Shown here: positions 1 to 6,707 of the stretch, one piece after another | Layout: each line of letters starts with the position of its first letter | Numbering within the stretch: the stretch's first letter is position 1 | Origin: Oscillospiraceae bacterium | GTDB lineage: Bacteria; Bacillota; Clostridia; Oscillospirales; Ruminococcaceae | Assembly (NCBI GenBank): GCA_020024475.1 | Contig: JAHHTS010000035.1 | Coordinates: 1-24,311, forward strand | Direction: 5' to 3' | DNA length: 24,311 nucleotides | Position numbers and translations under genes: made by a program | Notes under the pieces: generated by a model | The model's database searches: none | What the model saw: only the letters and a program-made list of their open reading frames with translations | What the model was told of the DNA's origin: nothing

Positions 1-8
1 ATTAAAAA

Positions 9-49
9 ATGTATAAAAATACATAAAAATGTTTTTTGCACTTGAAGTG
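9..49. repeat. two short inverted repeats upstream of the ArsR gene
   Basis: ATGTAT-AAAA-ATACAT lies at 9-24 and CACTT-G-AAGTG at 39-49. Both are perfect. The second overlaps the candidate -35 box of the regulator gene, so it is a reasonable operator for autorepression. No footprint is known for this protein, and short palindromes are common in AT-rich DNA. Confidence 0.3.
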
Positions 50-70
50 TAAAGATAATTGATGTAGTAT
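42..70 (+). promoter_or_regulatory. candidate promoter of the ArsR-type gene
   Basis: TTGAAG at 42-47, a 17-base spacer, then TAGTAT at 65-70. The match to sigma-A is moderate. The implied leader is about 60 bases long. Confidence 0.3.
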
Positions 71-138
71 ATAAACATATTAAATCATAGAAATATGAGA
101 TGAAAAACGTATTAAATTAAGTTTAAGGGGAAATTATT

Positions 139-414
139 ATGCAAATCACAGAAAAGGAAAGAGTTTTCAAAGCGTTATCGGATTATAACAGGCTTATGAT
201 AATGGATATGATAAAAGATAAAGAACTTTGTGCTATGCAAATTCTTGAACAAACCAAAATGGGTCAGTCAACATTATCTCATCATATGAAAATTCTTTGT
301 GATAGTGGTATTGTAGATTCTAGAAAAGATTCAAGATGGGTTTATTACAAAGTTAATAAGGACTTAGCTGAAGAAGTTGGCAAATCTTTAACAGAATGGG
401 TAAAAGAAAAATAA
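139..414 (+). CDS. ArsR/SmtB-type winged-helix transcriptional regulator
   Basis: Small (91 aa) DNA-binding repressor, about the minimal size for the ArsR/SmtB fold. Residues 7-20 (VFKALSDYNRLMIMDMI) form the typical first helices, and QSTLSHHMKIL around residues 43-53 is the recognition helix, followed by the wing (DSRKDSRWVYYKV). Arsenic sensors have a Cys-x-Cys pair in the ELCxC segment. Here the segment reads ELCAMQ, so only Cys32 is present, plus Cys54 in LCDSG. A classical metal site is therefore incomplete and the inducer cannot be predicted. A strong ribosome-binding site (AAGGGGAAA) precedes the ATG. The gene is followed at once by its own terminator and then by decayed DNA, so any former target gene next door is absent or lost. 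The family call is firm; the role is unknown. Confidence 0.85.
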   Translation: MQITEKERVFKALSDYNRLMIMDMIKDKELCAMQILEQTKMGQSTLSHHMKILCDSGIVDSRKDSRWVYYKVNKDLAEEVGKSLTEWVKEK

Positions 415-416
415 AT

Positions 417-447
417 AAAAATCTGTGGGCTACTGCTCACAGATTTT
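417..447 (+). terminator. Rho-independent terminator of the ArsR-type gene
   Basis: The stem AATCTGTGgGC / GCtCACAGATT has a 4-base loop and is followed by a T run, starting a few bases after the stop codon. The A run on the 5' side means it could also act on the opposite strand. Confidence 0.85.
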
Positions 448-933
448 TATTTATAAAAAACATAACTTGATTTGATATGCGTCAAAAATTGCGGATACAC
501 AAGAATGAATAGAATAATCAAGAAATTATCAAGTGGATGTCAGCCTATAAGATGTAGGCGTCATCAATTTTATTTTAAATTCTGGCTAATTGTATTAATT
601 TATATATTTATCAACCACTTTTTAAAACAATTCAAAAAAGTTTCAATTATACAGTTATCATCACAATTTCATTTTCTATACATCGACTGAACGATGCCAT
701 GTTTTTTTAATTATTTTTTATAATAACTATGCTTATATTATCAGTTTTGATTGGGATGAAAAATCATCCGATTTGTTTTAGGATGCTTCGTAAATGCAGT
801 ATCTAACATTGGGTTAACATTATTAATATTAGGTCTAATTGATAAATTGTATGAAGTGATTTCATTTGCAAACATATCCAATATTGGTGATAGGAACACT
901 TAGCCCATGTTAAATTAAATAGAGAAACATTCG
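448..933. other. gene-poor, probably decayed intergenic DNA
   Basis: No ORF here has both a convincing ribosome-binding site and a recognisable product. A 72-codon open frame on + (472-690) lacks a Shine-Dalgarno site and has a codon make-up typical of random AT-rich sequence. One stretch at 751-903 reads like the C-terminal end of a hydrophobic protein and is listed separately. With the transposase remnant that follows, this looks like former accessory DNA. Confidence 0.5.
751..903 (+). pseudogene. possible C-terminal remnant of a membrane protein
   Basis: One + frame, open from after a stop near 750 to the TAG at 901-903, reads KIIRFVLGCFVNAVSNIG followed by LTLLILGLIDKLYEVISFANI and a polar tail. 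The mix of residues looks more like real protein than the surrounding frames, with one predicted hydrophobic helix. It has no start codon or ribosome-binding site, and I do not recognise the family. It may simply be chance. Confidence 0.15.
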
Positions 934-1251
934 TTATACATTTTTTAATGTAATATCTGCGTTGAAATCTCTGGCCATAATATTATGTGCAGTTTTATCA
1001 ATATCACTTTTGTATGAATGATATTCCCTTTTCTTCTTTTGTGTAGATAGATTCATTATCTTCCTAAGTTGATGAACACTTTTATGATGTATATTATATT
1101 TAAGATTGATAAGGTCATGATGTACTTTGAGGGTACCATAAATACCTTTGTGATGATTTAAAGCTTCAATAAAATTTCTTGATAATCCTTTATTTTTTAA
1201 ACCAACAACATTAATTTTTTGCAGTAAATAGTAATATGTTGAATCTAACAC
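934..1251 (-). pseudogene. IS3-family (IS150-type) transposase OrfB remnant
   Basis: About 105 residues resemble the N-terminal part of IS3-family OrfB, the HTH_21 region just before the integrase core. The key stretch is ALNHHKGIYGTLKVHHDL followed by NIHHKSVHQLRKIMNL, which matches the family pattern 'H..RYGYRRI...L...G..IN.K.V.RLM...GL'. In intact elements this leads into 'DFTA..PNQKWVTDITYI' and the DDE catalytic domain. Here the reading reaches MARDFNADITLK and stops, so the whole catalytic core is missing. No start codon with a ribosome-binding site and no terminal inverted repeats are visible. This is a dead fragment, recording an old insertion between the ArsR gene and the purine locus. 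Confidence 0.65.
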
Positions 1252-1657
1252 ATATATTACGACTAAAAGATACTTTAGATCGTATCATTTTAACTAACTT
1301 GATTTTGTTTTTTTAAATGAATTAGTTCTTAACGCACAGATTAATTTAAATATGTAGGATTATTGATATTTATTTTCTTTTTTATGGGATTCTCTTAGCT
1401 GGTCGGCATAGTTTTTAATTTGAAAGACCATTTTTATACTTTTGATACTAATACTAGTTTTTTATCAGCGTTAGGATAGTTGTTTTGATTACGATGCTTT
1501 AACCATTTTAATCAAACTTTATTTTATATTCTTGGCCAATTTCTAAATTAAACTTTAAAAGTTTGTGTTTTTACATCTTGCGGTGTTTCTTATAAATTCA
1601 AGTGCTGGTTGATTTCTATACAATTTAATTTGAATTCATAACTGTATCAAATAATAA
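1252..1657. other. intergenic region without recognisable gene
   Basis: AT-rich, with no supported ORF, RNA or repeat on either strand. It separates the transposase remnant from the purC terminator. Confidence 0.5.
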
Positions 1658-1694
1658 ATCCCCCTCTCCTGGTTTTAGCCAGTAAAAGGGGGAT
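1658..1694 (-). terminator. Rho-independent terminator of purC
   Basis: Read on the minus strand, ATCCCCC...GGGGGAT encloses an inner ACTGG/CCAG hairpin and is followed by TTTATTATTT. It lies about 30 bases after the purC stop codon. The stem is long and G/C-rich for this genome. Confidence 0.85.
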
Positions 1695-1721
1695 ATATCA
1701 ATTTAGGGCACTGAAAGTTTA

Positions 1722-2411
1722 TTATTTACCGTATTTACGAAGAAACATTTCTGAAAGTGTTACAGGGTCAACATATTCGCCATCTTTGTAAACACGCATA
1801 TTTCCAGAAGCAATTTCGTCGATAAGAATAACTTCATCATTATTGTATCCAAATTCGAATTTTATATCGTAAAGGTCAAGACCGATTTTTTTGAATTCAT
1901 CAGCAACAATTCTTGTTATTTCTTGTGTCTGTCTTTTTGTTTCATCATACTGAGCTTCGCTCATGACACCAAGCATAGCAAGAGCATCTTTAGTTACAAG
2001 AGGATCACCTTTTTCGTCATTTTTAAATGTCATTTCAACATAAGCATCTAGTGGTGCACCAAGCTCTATGTAATCGCCATATCTTCTGTGGAATGAACCA
2101 ACCGCTTTCAAACGACAGATAACTTCCAATCCATGTCCAAAGTTTTTAGCAGGAAGAACTTCCATTGTTCCATTTTCAACATCACAGCTTACAAAATGTG
2201 TTTTGATACCTTTTTCTTTAAGAATATTGAAAAAGATTTCACTCATTTTGAGATTTTGTTTGCCGATACCATCAATAGAAAGACCAACTGTATTAGCGCC
2301 TGGGTCAAAAACGCCATTTTCGCCTGTTACAGTATCTTTGAACTGAAGCATATAATTTCCGTTATCAAGTTCAAAAACATTTTTTGTTTTACCTGTGTAG
2401 ATTTTTTTCAT
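1722..2411 (-). CDS. purC: SAICAR synthetase (phosphoribosylaminoimidazole-succinocarboxamide synthase)
   Basis: Cytosolic ligase that joins aspartate to CAIR using ATP, giving SAICAR. The 229 aa length is normal for bacterial PurC. It opens with the nucleotide-binding segment KKIYTGKTKNVFEL, contains VICRLKAVGSFHRRYG (residues about 97-112) and DLYDIKFEFGY followed by ILIDEIASGNMR near the end, all hallmark PurC stretches. The ATG is preceded by GGAGG at good spacing. It is transcribed away from the other purine genes, from its own promoter, through its own guanine riboswitch, to its own terminator. Its product would be cleaved by adenylosuccinate lyase (PurB), which is not encoded here. The assignment is secure. 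Confidence 0.96.
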   Translation of the reverse strand: MKKIYTGKTKNVFELDNGNYMLQFKDTVTGENGVFDPGANTVGLSIDGIGKQNLKMSEIFFNILKEKGIKTHFVSCDVENGTMEVLPAKNFGHGLEVICRLKAVGSFHRRYGDYIELGAPLDAYVEMTFKNDEKGDPLVTKDALAMLGVMSEAQYDETKRQTQEITRIVADEFKKIGLDLYDIKFEFGYNNDEVILIDEIASGNMRVYKDGEYVDPVTLSEMFLRKYGK

Positions 2412-2458
2412 AGTAAAGCCTCCGATTTAATAAGTAGAAAAGCCGAATAAATCCATTA

Positions 2459-2477
2459 GGTAGGTCAGATACCTGCC
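2459..2477 (-). promoter_or_regulatory. hairpin after the purC aptamer, part of its expression platform
   Basis: On the minus strand GGCAGGT-ATCTG-ACCTACC forms a 7-pair stem with one C/A mismatch. Its first two G residues are the last two bases of aptamer helix P1, so the two structures compete. No T run follows directly, so it is not an obvious terminator. Confidence 0.45.
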
Positions 2478-2541
2478 ATAGTAAAAGTAATTTACGGTTA
2501 CTTTGTAGAAACGCCCTACCCATATTGTAGAGCCTATACGG
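2476..2541 (-). promoter_or_regulatory. guanine-class purine riboswitch aptamer (purC leader)
   Basis: All parts of the purine aptamer are visible on the minus strand. P1 is CCGTA/TATGG, and P2 is GCTCTAC/GTAGGGC with loop AATATGG. J2/3 is GTTTCTAC, and P3 is AAAGTAA/TTACTTT with loop CCGTAAA. J3/1 ends in ACT. The C at the position equivalent to residue 74 of the xpt aptamer predicts guanine (or hypoxanthine) rather than adenine. Known members repress purine genes when guanine is plentiful. It starts about 15 bases after the promoter and ends 64 bases before the purC start codon. Confidence 0.92.
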
Positions 2542-2562
2542 AAAAATTCAATTTACGAAAAA

Positions 2563-2592
2563 AATATAACATATAGAAGCTATTCAATGCAA
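2563..2592 (-). promoter_or_regulatory. purC promoter
   Basis: Minus-strand TTGCAT (2587-2592), an 18-base spacer, then TATATT (2563-2568) with the extended -10 TG one base upstream. Transcription would begin just before the guanine aptamer. Confidence 0.65.
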
Positions 2593-2813
2593 TGTATTTT
2601 GAATAATTTTTACAAATTTGTATATATGTGGTGAAAAAAGGCGAAAAATAAAATAGTATATGGTATATTTTCACAATAAAATAAGAAAAAGCAGTATTTA
2701 AGTTGATTTTGTGAAGAAATTTGTCATATTGTGAAACATTACTAAATTTTAATAAGAAAAAATCTACAATTTGTCTTGAAAAGCTGAACTTTTTAAAAAA
2801 AGTGCGTTTTTGC

Positions 2814-2842
2814 TTGTAAAACAGCCTTAAAGGTGGTAATAT
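2814..2842 (+). promoter_or_regulatory. candidate promoter of the purE operon
   Basis: TTGTAA (2814-2819), a 17-base spacer, and TAATAT (2837-2842), ending about 19 bases before the purE aptamer. The spacing is right; the -35 match is moderate. Confidence 0.45.
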
Positions 2843-2860
2843 GATGATAAAGTTAATATT

Positions 2861-2930
2861 CATCCATATTAGTCTGTGAATTTGGCACAGAAGTCTCTAC
2901 GTGATAACCTAATTATCTACGCTATGGGTG
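2861..2930 (+). promoter_or_regulatory. guanine-class purine riboswitch aptamer, variant (purE operon leader)
   Basis: P1 is CATCCATA/TATGGGTG, all paired with one G-U. P2 is TCTGTG/CACAGA with loop AATTTGG, and J2/3 is GTCTCTAC. P3 is GTGATA/TATC-t-AC with a one-base bulge and loop ACCTAAT. J3/1 reads GCT. The GG of loop 2 and CC of loop 3 needed for the loop-loop contact are kept, and the C equivalent to residue 74 points to guanine. Unlike the textbook aptamer, residue 73 is G instead of A, and P3 carries a bulge. A terminator follows 40 bases later, so this is expected to be an OFF switch acting on transcription. Confidence 0.85.
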
Positions 2931-2935
2931 TAGTT

Positions 2936-2961
2936 GATATATCACATATGGTGGATATATC
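2936..2961 (+). repeat. inverted repeat between purE aptamer and terminator
   Basis: GATATATC at 2936-2943 and 2954-2961 can pair across a 10-base loop. It may belong to the alternative fold of the riboswitch. It does not overlap the terminator stem, so its role as antiterminator is not established. Confidence 0.4.
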
Positions 2962-2969
2962 CTGTTACG

Positions 2970-2996
2970 CCTTTGTGTTTTTCACAAAGGTTTTTT
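2970..2996 (+). terminator. riboswitch-controlled terminator before purE
   Basis: CCTTTGTG-TTTTT-CACAAAGG is a perfect 8-pair stem followed by six T residues. It lies between the guanine aptamer and purE, with no gene before it to terminate, which marks it as the expression platform of the riboswitch. Confidence 0.9.
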
Positions 2997-3026
2997 GTTT
3001 TTATAAGCAAATAGGAGGTTTATATA

Positions 3027-3518
3027 ATGAGTAAAAAAGTTGGTATCATAATAGGCAGTGATTCAGACTTGGTAGTTATGAACAAATGTAAGGACAAATT
3101 GACAAGTTTTGGAATTGAAAATGAAATTAGGATTATGTCAGCACATCGCACACCACTTGCAGCATGTGAATACGCAAAAAATGCAAAAGAAAATGGTGTT
3201 GGTGTAATTATTGCTGCAGCAGGTAAAGCAGCACATCTTGCTGGAGTACTTGCAGCGCATACAACTTTGCCAGTAATTGGCGTACCTATTAAATCTTCTA
3301 CTTTGGACGGCTTAGATTCCTTGCTCAGCACTGTTCAGATGCCATCAGGCGTACCGGTGGCAACTGTTGCTATTGACGGTGCTGAAAATGCAGCTATTTT
3401 AGCTGTCCAAATTTTATCTGTGGCAGACGAAGAACTTAGTGCTAAACTTGCACAAATGAAAATCGATATGGAAAATGCAGTTTTGGCAAAAGATGCAAAA
3501 CTTAACGCTAAAGACTAA
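3027..3518 (+). CDS. purE: N5-carboxyaminoimidazole ribonucleotide mutase / AIR carboxylase, PurE class I type
   Basis: Gives CAIR, the PurC substrate. The 163 aa protein shows GSDSD (residues 10-14), SAHRTP, AAGKAAHLAGVLAAHTTLP, and LLSTVQMPSGVPVATVAIDG, all class I PurE signatures. Class I enzymes normally take N5-CAIR made by PurK, but no purK lies here. Either purK is elsewhere, or this PurE works on AIR and CO2, as has to be asked for clostridia lacking purK. GGAGG precedes the ATG. It is the first gene of an eight-gene operon and sits directly behind the guanine riboswitch and its terminator. The family is certain; the exact substrate is inferred. Confidence 0.95.
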   Translation: MSKKVGIIIGSDSDLVVMNKCKDKLTSFGIENEIRIMSAHRTPLAACEYAKNAKENGVGVIIAAAGKAAHLAGVLAAHTTLPVIGVPIKSSTLDGLDSLLSTVQMPSGVPVATVAIDGAENAAILAVQILSVADEELSAKLAQMKIDMENAVLAKDAKLNAKD

Positions 3519-3536
3519 TAGGGGTAAATATAGCAT

Positions 3537-4988
3537 ATGTGCAATAAAGAATATATGGTAAGCAAAGAACTTCATGAAGAATGTGGTGTTTTTGGTATAG
3601 CAACACTTGGTGATGAAACAATAGATGTAAGAGAAGAAGTGAGATATGCTTTATATGCTCTTCAGCATCGCGGGCAAGAAAGCTGTGGTATTTCTGTTAA
3701 TGATAGAGGCGTTATTACAACTGTAAAAGATGTTGGACTTGTTCCGGAAGTTTTAACAAATGAAGCACTTGAAACTTTGCCAAAAGGTCAAATAGCAATT
3801 GGTCATGTGAGATATGGTAAAAAATTGAATTCAGCACCATTAAATGCTCAGCCACTATTTATTCGTCATGCAAATGGAACACTTTCAATGGCGTTTAACG
3901 GACAGCTGACAAATGCGGTAGATATACGAACAGAATATCAGAATAAGGGAATTATTTTCCATACAGAAACAGATGCTGAAGTAATAGCTTATACAATAGC
4001 TAATGAACGACTTAATTGTAATTGTATAGAAGAGGCTGTAAAAAGAGCAATGGATAAACTTGAGGGTGCAGTTTCACTTATTGTTATGTCACCACAAAAG
4101 TTAATTGCTGCAAGAGATAGAAAAGGTTTTAGGCCTCTTGTAATTGGTCAGCTTCCAAACGGGGGATATGTTTTTGCTAGTGAAACATGCGCTTTAGATG
4201 TGGTTGGTGCAACATTCCTAAGAGATGTACAACCGGGAGAAATAGTAGAAGTTTCAGAAGGAAAACTCTCAGTATATCAAGAAGGAGTAGGTGACCCTAC
4301 TGGACTTTGCATATTTGAGTTTGTTTATTTTGCACGTCCAGATTCAGTGATTGAAGGGCAGAGCGTTCATGTAGCGAGAAAGCGTGCTGGAGAACTTTTA
4401 GCAAAAGCATATCCAGCGGATGCAGATGTTGTTATTGGCTCACCAGATTCAGGGCTTGAAGCAGCACAAGGATATGCAGCAGCAAGTGGCATTCCTTATG
4501 GAACAGGACTTTTGAAAAATAGATATATTGGTAGAACATTTATACAACCAATGCAATCACAGCGTGAAGAATCTGTTAAAATCAAATTAAACCCAATTTC
4601 AGCTACAGTAAAAGGAAAAAGGGTAGTTTTGGTTGATGATAGCATCGTTCGTGGAACAACATCAAAACGAGTTGTTAAAATTCTGCGTGAAGCAGGAGCA
4701 ACAGAAGTGCATATGAGGGTTGCTTCACCAAAGTATACAAATCCTTGCTATTTCGGTACAGATACTGGTAAAAAAGAAGATCTCATTGCATGTAAGATGA
4801 CAACAGAAGAAATAATCAAAGAACTTGGTGTTGATTCGCTTGGATATTTAAGCCTTGAAGATATGAAAAAAGTAGCACCAGACAGCCACTGCAAATTTTG
4901 TACAGGCTGTTTTACAGGAGAATATCCTATTGATGTTACAAAGGCTTTTGCAGAAGATAAATTTAGCAAAAAAATTGAAAATAAATAA
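3537..4988 (+). CDS. purF: amidophosphoribosyltransferase (glutamine PRPP amidotransferase)
   Basis: Commits PRPP to purine synthesis by replacing pyrophosphate with ammonia from glutamine. N-terminal Ntn glutaminase: the nucleophile is Cys16 in EECGVFGI, exposed after removal of a propeptide. C-terminal phosphoribosyltransferase: the PRPP loop VVLVDDSIVRGTT. Cys258, Cys404, Cys452 and Cys455 match the four ligands of the [4Fe-4S] cluster in the Bacillus-type enzyme, so this is the oxygen-sensitive, cluster-containing form. Length (483 aa) is normal. Start is uncertain between codon 1 and Met7: the only purine-rich site (GGGG) is about 12 bases before the first ATG, which gives a 15-residue propeptide; Met7 would give 9. 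It lies 18 bases after purE, in the same operon. Confidence 0.96.
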   Translation: MCNKEYMVSKELHEECGVFGIATLGDETIDVREEVRYALYALQHRGQESCGISVNDRGVITTVKDVGLVPEVLTNEALETLPKGQIAIGHVRYGKKLNSAPLNAQPLFIRHANGTLSMAFNGQLTNAVDIRTEYQNKGIIFHTETDAEVIAYTIANERLNCNCIEEAVKRAMDKLEGAVSLIVMSPQKLIAARDRKGFRPLVIGQLPNGGYVFASETCALDVVGATFLRDVQPGEIVEVSEGKLSVYQEGVGDPTGLCIFEFVYFARPDSVIEGQSVHVARKRAGELLAKAYPADADVVIGSPDSGLEAAQGYAAASGIPYGTGLLKNRYIGRTFIQPMQSQREESVKIKLNPISATVKGKRVVLVDDSIVRGTTSKRVVKILREAGATEVHMRVASPKYTNPCYFGTDTGKKEDLIACKMTTEEIIKELGVDSLGYLSLEDMKKVAPDSHCKFCTGCFTGEYPIDVTKAFAEDKFSKKIENK

Positions 4989-5016
4989 AAATAAATAATA
5001 TATTAGGTGACAGAAT

Positions 5017-6060
5017 ATGAAAAACTTTTCAGATAGCTATAAATCAGCAGGCGTAGATGTTACAGCAGGTTATGAGGCTGTAAGACTTATGAAAGACAGT
5101 GTTGATAGAACAACAACAGACGCGGTTATAGGTGGATTGGGTGGCTTTGGTGGCCTTGTAAGACTTAAAGAAGTAAAAGATATGGATGATCCTGTTCTTG
5201 TTTCTGGAACAGACGGAGTAGGTACAAAACTTAAACTTGCATTTCTTATGAATAAGCACAATACAGTTGGTATTGACTGTGTAGCAATGTGTGTAAATGA
5301 TATTATCTGTGCAGGTGCAAAGCCACTATTTTTTCTCGATTATGTAGCAGTTGGTAAAAACTATCCTGAAAAAGTTGCAGAGATTGTTTCAGGAGTTGCA
5401 GAAGGCTGTGTGCAAGCAGGGTGTGCTTTAGTTGGTGGCGAAACAGCTGAAATGCCAGGATTTTATCCGATAGATGAATACGATTTGGCTGGCTTTTCTG
5501 TTGGGATTGTGGACAAATCAAAAATTCTTAATGTAGAAAATGTTAAAGAAGATGATGTAATCATTGCACTTCCTTCATCTGGTGTACATTCTAACGGATT
5601 TTCACTTGTAAGAAAGGTTTTTGGAATTGGTGAAAGCAACGAAAATTTAATTCAAAAAGTTGAAAGTCTTGGTACAACAATTGGTGATGCACTTTTGACA
5701 CCTACGAAAATATATGTGAAACCAGTACTCAACCTTATGGAAAAAGTTAATGTTAAAAGTATTGCACATATCACAGGCGGCGGCTTTTATGAAAATGTTC
5801 CTAGAGCACTTCCAGAAGGTAAAAAAGCAGTTATAAATAAAAAAGATGTTCGTGTTTTACCTATCTTTGATTTGATTGCAAAAACTGGTGAAATTCCAGA
5901 AAAAGATATGTATTCCACATTTAATATGGGTGTTGGAATGATGATTATAGTTGATAAAAATGATGTAGAAACAGCTTTGGAAAGCCTTAAATTAAGTGGT
6001 GAGAACGCTTATGTTATAGGAACAATCGAAAACGGCGAAAAAGGTATTGAATTATGTTAA
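5017..6060 (+). CDS. purM: phosphoribosylformylglycinamidine cyclo-ligase (AIR synthetase)
   Basis: Closes the imidazole ring of FGAM with ATP to give AIR. The 347 aa length and the order of motifs are typical. GGFGGLVRL is near residue 42, and VSGTDGVGTKLKLAF around residues 62-76 is the ATP-binding signature. MCVNDIICAGAKPLFFLDY, GCALVGGETAEMPGFY, LPSSGVHSNGFSLVRKV and ITGGGFYENVPR follow. Start ATG follows an AGGTGA site. Its last codons overlap the purN start, so the two are probably translated together. Confidence 0.97.
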   Translation: MKNFSDSYKSAGVDVTAGYEAVRLMKDSVDRTTTDAVIGGLGGFGGLVRLKEVKDMDDPVLVSGTDGVGTKLKLAFLMNKHNTVGIDCVAMCVNDIICAGAKPLFFLDYVAVGKNYPEKVAEIVSGVAEGCVQAGCALVGGETAEMPGFYPIDEYDLAGFSVGIVDKSKILNVENVKEDDVIIALPSSGVHSNGFSLVRKVFGIGESNENLIQKVESLGTTIGDALLTPTKIYVKPVLNLMEKVNVKSIAHITGGGFYENVPRALPEGKKAVINKKDVRVLPIFDLIAKTGEIPEKDMYSTFNMGVGMMIIVDKNDVETALESLKLSGENAYVIGTIENGEKGIELC

Positions 6061-6647
6061 AAATCACGGTGTTGGTATCAGGTGGAGGTACAAATCTGCA
6101 AGCTATTATTGATGCAATCGCTAGTGGGAAAATAACTAATACAGAAATTGTAAAAGTTATTTCTAATGTAAAAAATGCTTATGCGTTAGAAAGAGCAAAA
6201 AATAATAATATTTCGTATGCGTATATTTCACGAAAAAACTTTGAAACAATCGAAGATTGGGAAAAAGCACTTGCAAATGAAATTGATTGTTGTGGCACAC
6301 AACTTATAGTTCTCGCAGGCTTTTTATCAATTTTACCTGAAAGTTTTACTACAAGATATAAAAATAAAATTATAAATGTTCATCCAGCACTAATACCATC
6401 ATTTTGTGGTCCAGGTTTTTATGGTTTGCATGTACATGAAGCTGCGCTGAAAAAAGGTGTAAAAGTTTCAGGTGCTACAGTGCATTTTGTAACTGAAGAA
6501 GTTGACGGCGGACCGATTATTGCACAGAAAGCTGTGGATGTACTTCCAGGAGATACTCCGGAAACACTTCAAAAGAGAATAATGGAGCAGGCAGAGTGGA
6601 TTATTTTACCTCAAGCGATTGATGATATTGCGAATAATCGCCTTTAA
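6054..6647 (+). CDS. purN: glycinamide ribonucleotide formyltransferase (10-formyl-THF dependent)
   Basis: Transfers the formyl group of 10-formyltetrahydrofolate to GAR. 197 aa. The N-terminal loop LVSGGGTNLQAII binds the phosphate of the substrate. The catalytic set is visible as Asn108 and His110 (INVHPALIPSF) and Asp151 (TEEVDGGPI), matching N106/H108/D144 of the E. coli enzyme. The ATG lies inside the end of purM (ATGTTAA), a coupled overlap. It is one of two formyl-folate-consuming steps in this operon; the other is the AICAR formyltransferase. That links purine output directly to formate supply and to the ZTP-controlled pfl genes at the other end of the window. Confidence 0.96.
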   Translation: MLKITVLVSGGGTNLQAIIDAIASGKITNTEIVKVISNVKNAYALERAKNNNISYAYISRKNFETIEDWEKALANEIDCCGTQLIVLAGFLSILPESFTTRYKNKIINVHPALIPSFCGPGFYGLHVHEAALKKGVKVSGATVHFVTEEVDGGPIIAQKAVDVLPGDTPETLQKRIMEQAEWIILPQAIDDIANNRL

Positions 6648-6671
6648 TTATGCCTTAAATAGCAGTATAAT
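6643..6671 (+). promoter_or_regulatory. weak candidate internal promoter before the IMP cyclohydrolase gene
   Basis: A perfect TATAAT at 6666-6671 has TTTAAT 17 bases upstream, in the only sizeable gap inside the operon (60 bases). The -35 is poor. It could give extra transcript for the last four genes. Confidence 0.2.
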
Positions 6672-6707
6672 AGTAAAAAAGTATAATAATGAAAGCAGGA
6701 AATCAAA

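Noticed and set aside
472..690. 72-codon frame on + downstream of the ArsR-type gene
   Set aside because: No ribosome-binding site, no recognisable family, and composition as expected for random AT-rich DNA.
2534..2863. 109-codon minus-strand frame between purC and purE
   Set aside because: It lies over the purC promoter, aptamer and purE promoter, is Phe/Lys/Ile-rich, and has no ribosome-binding site.
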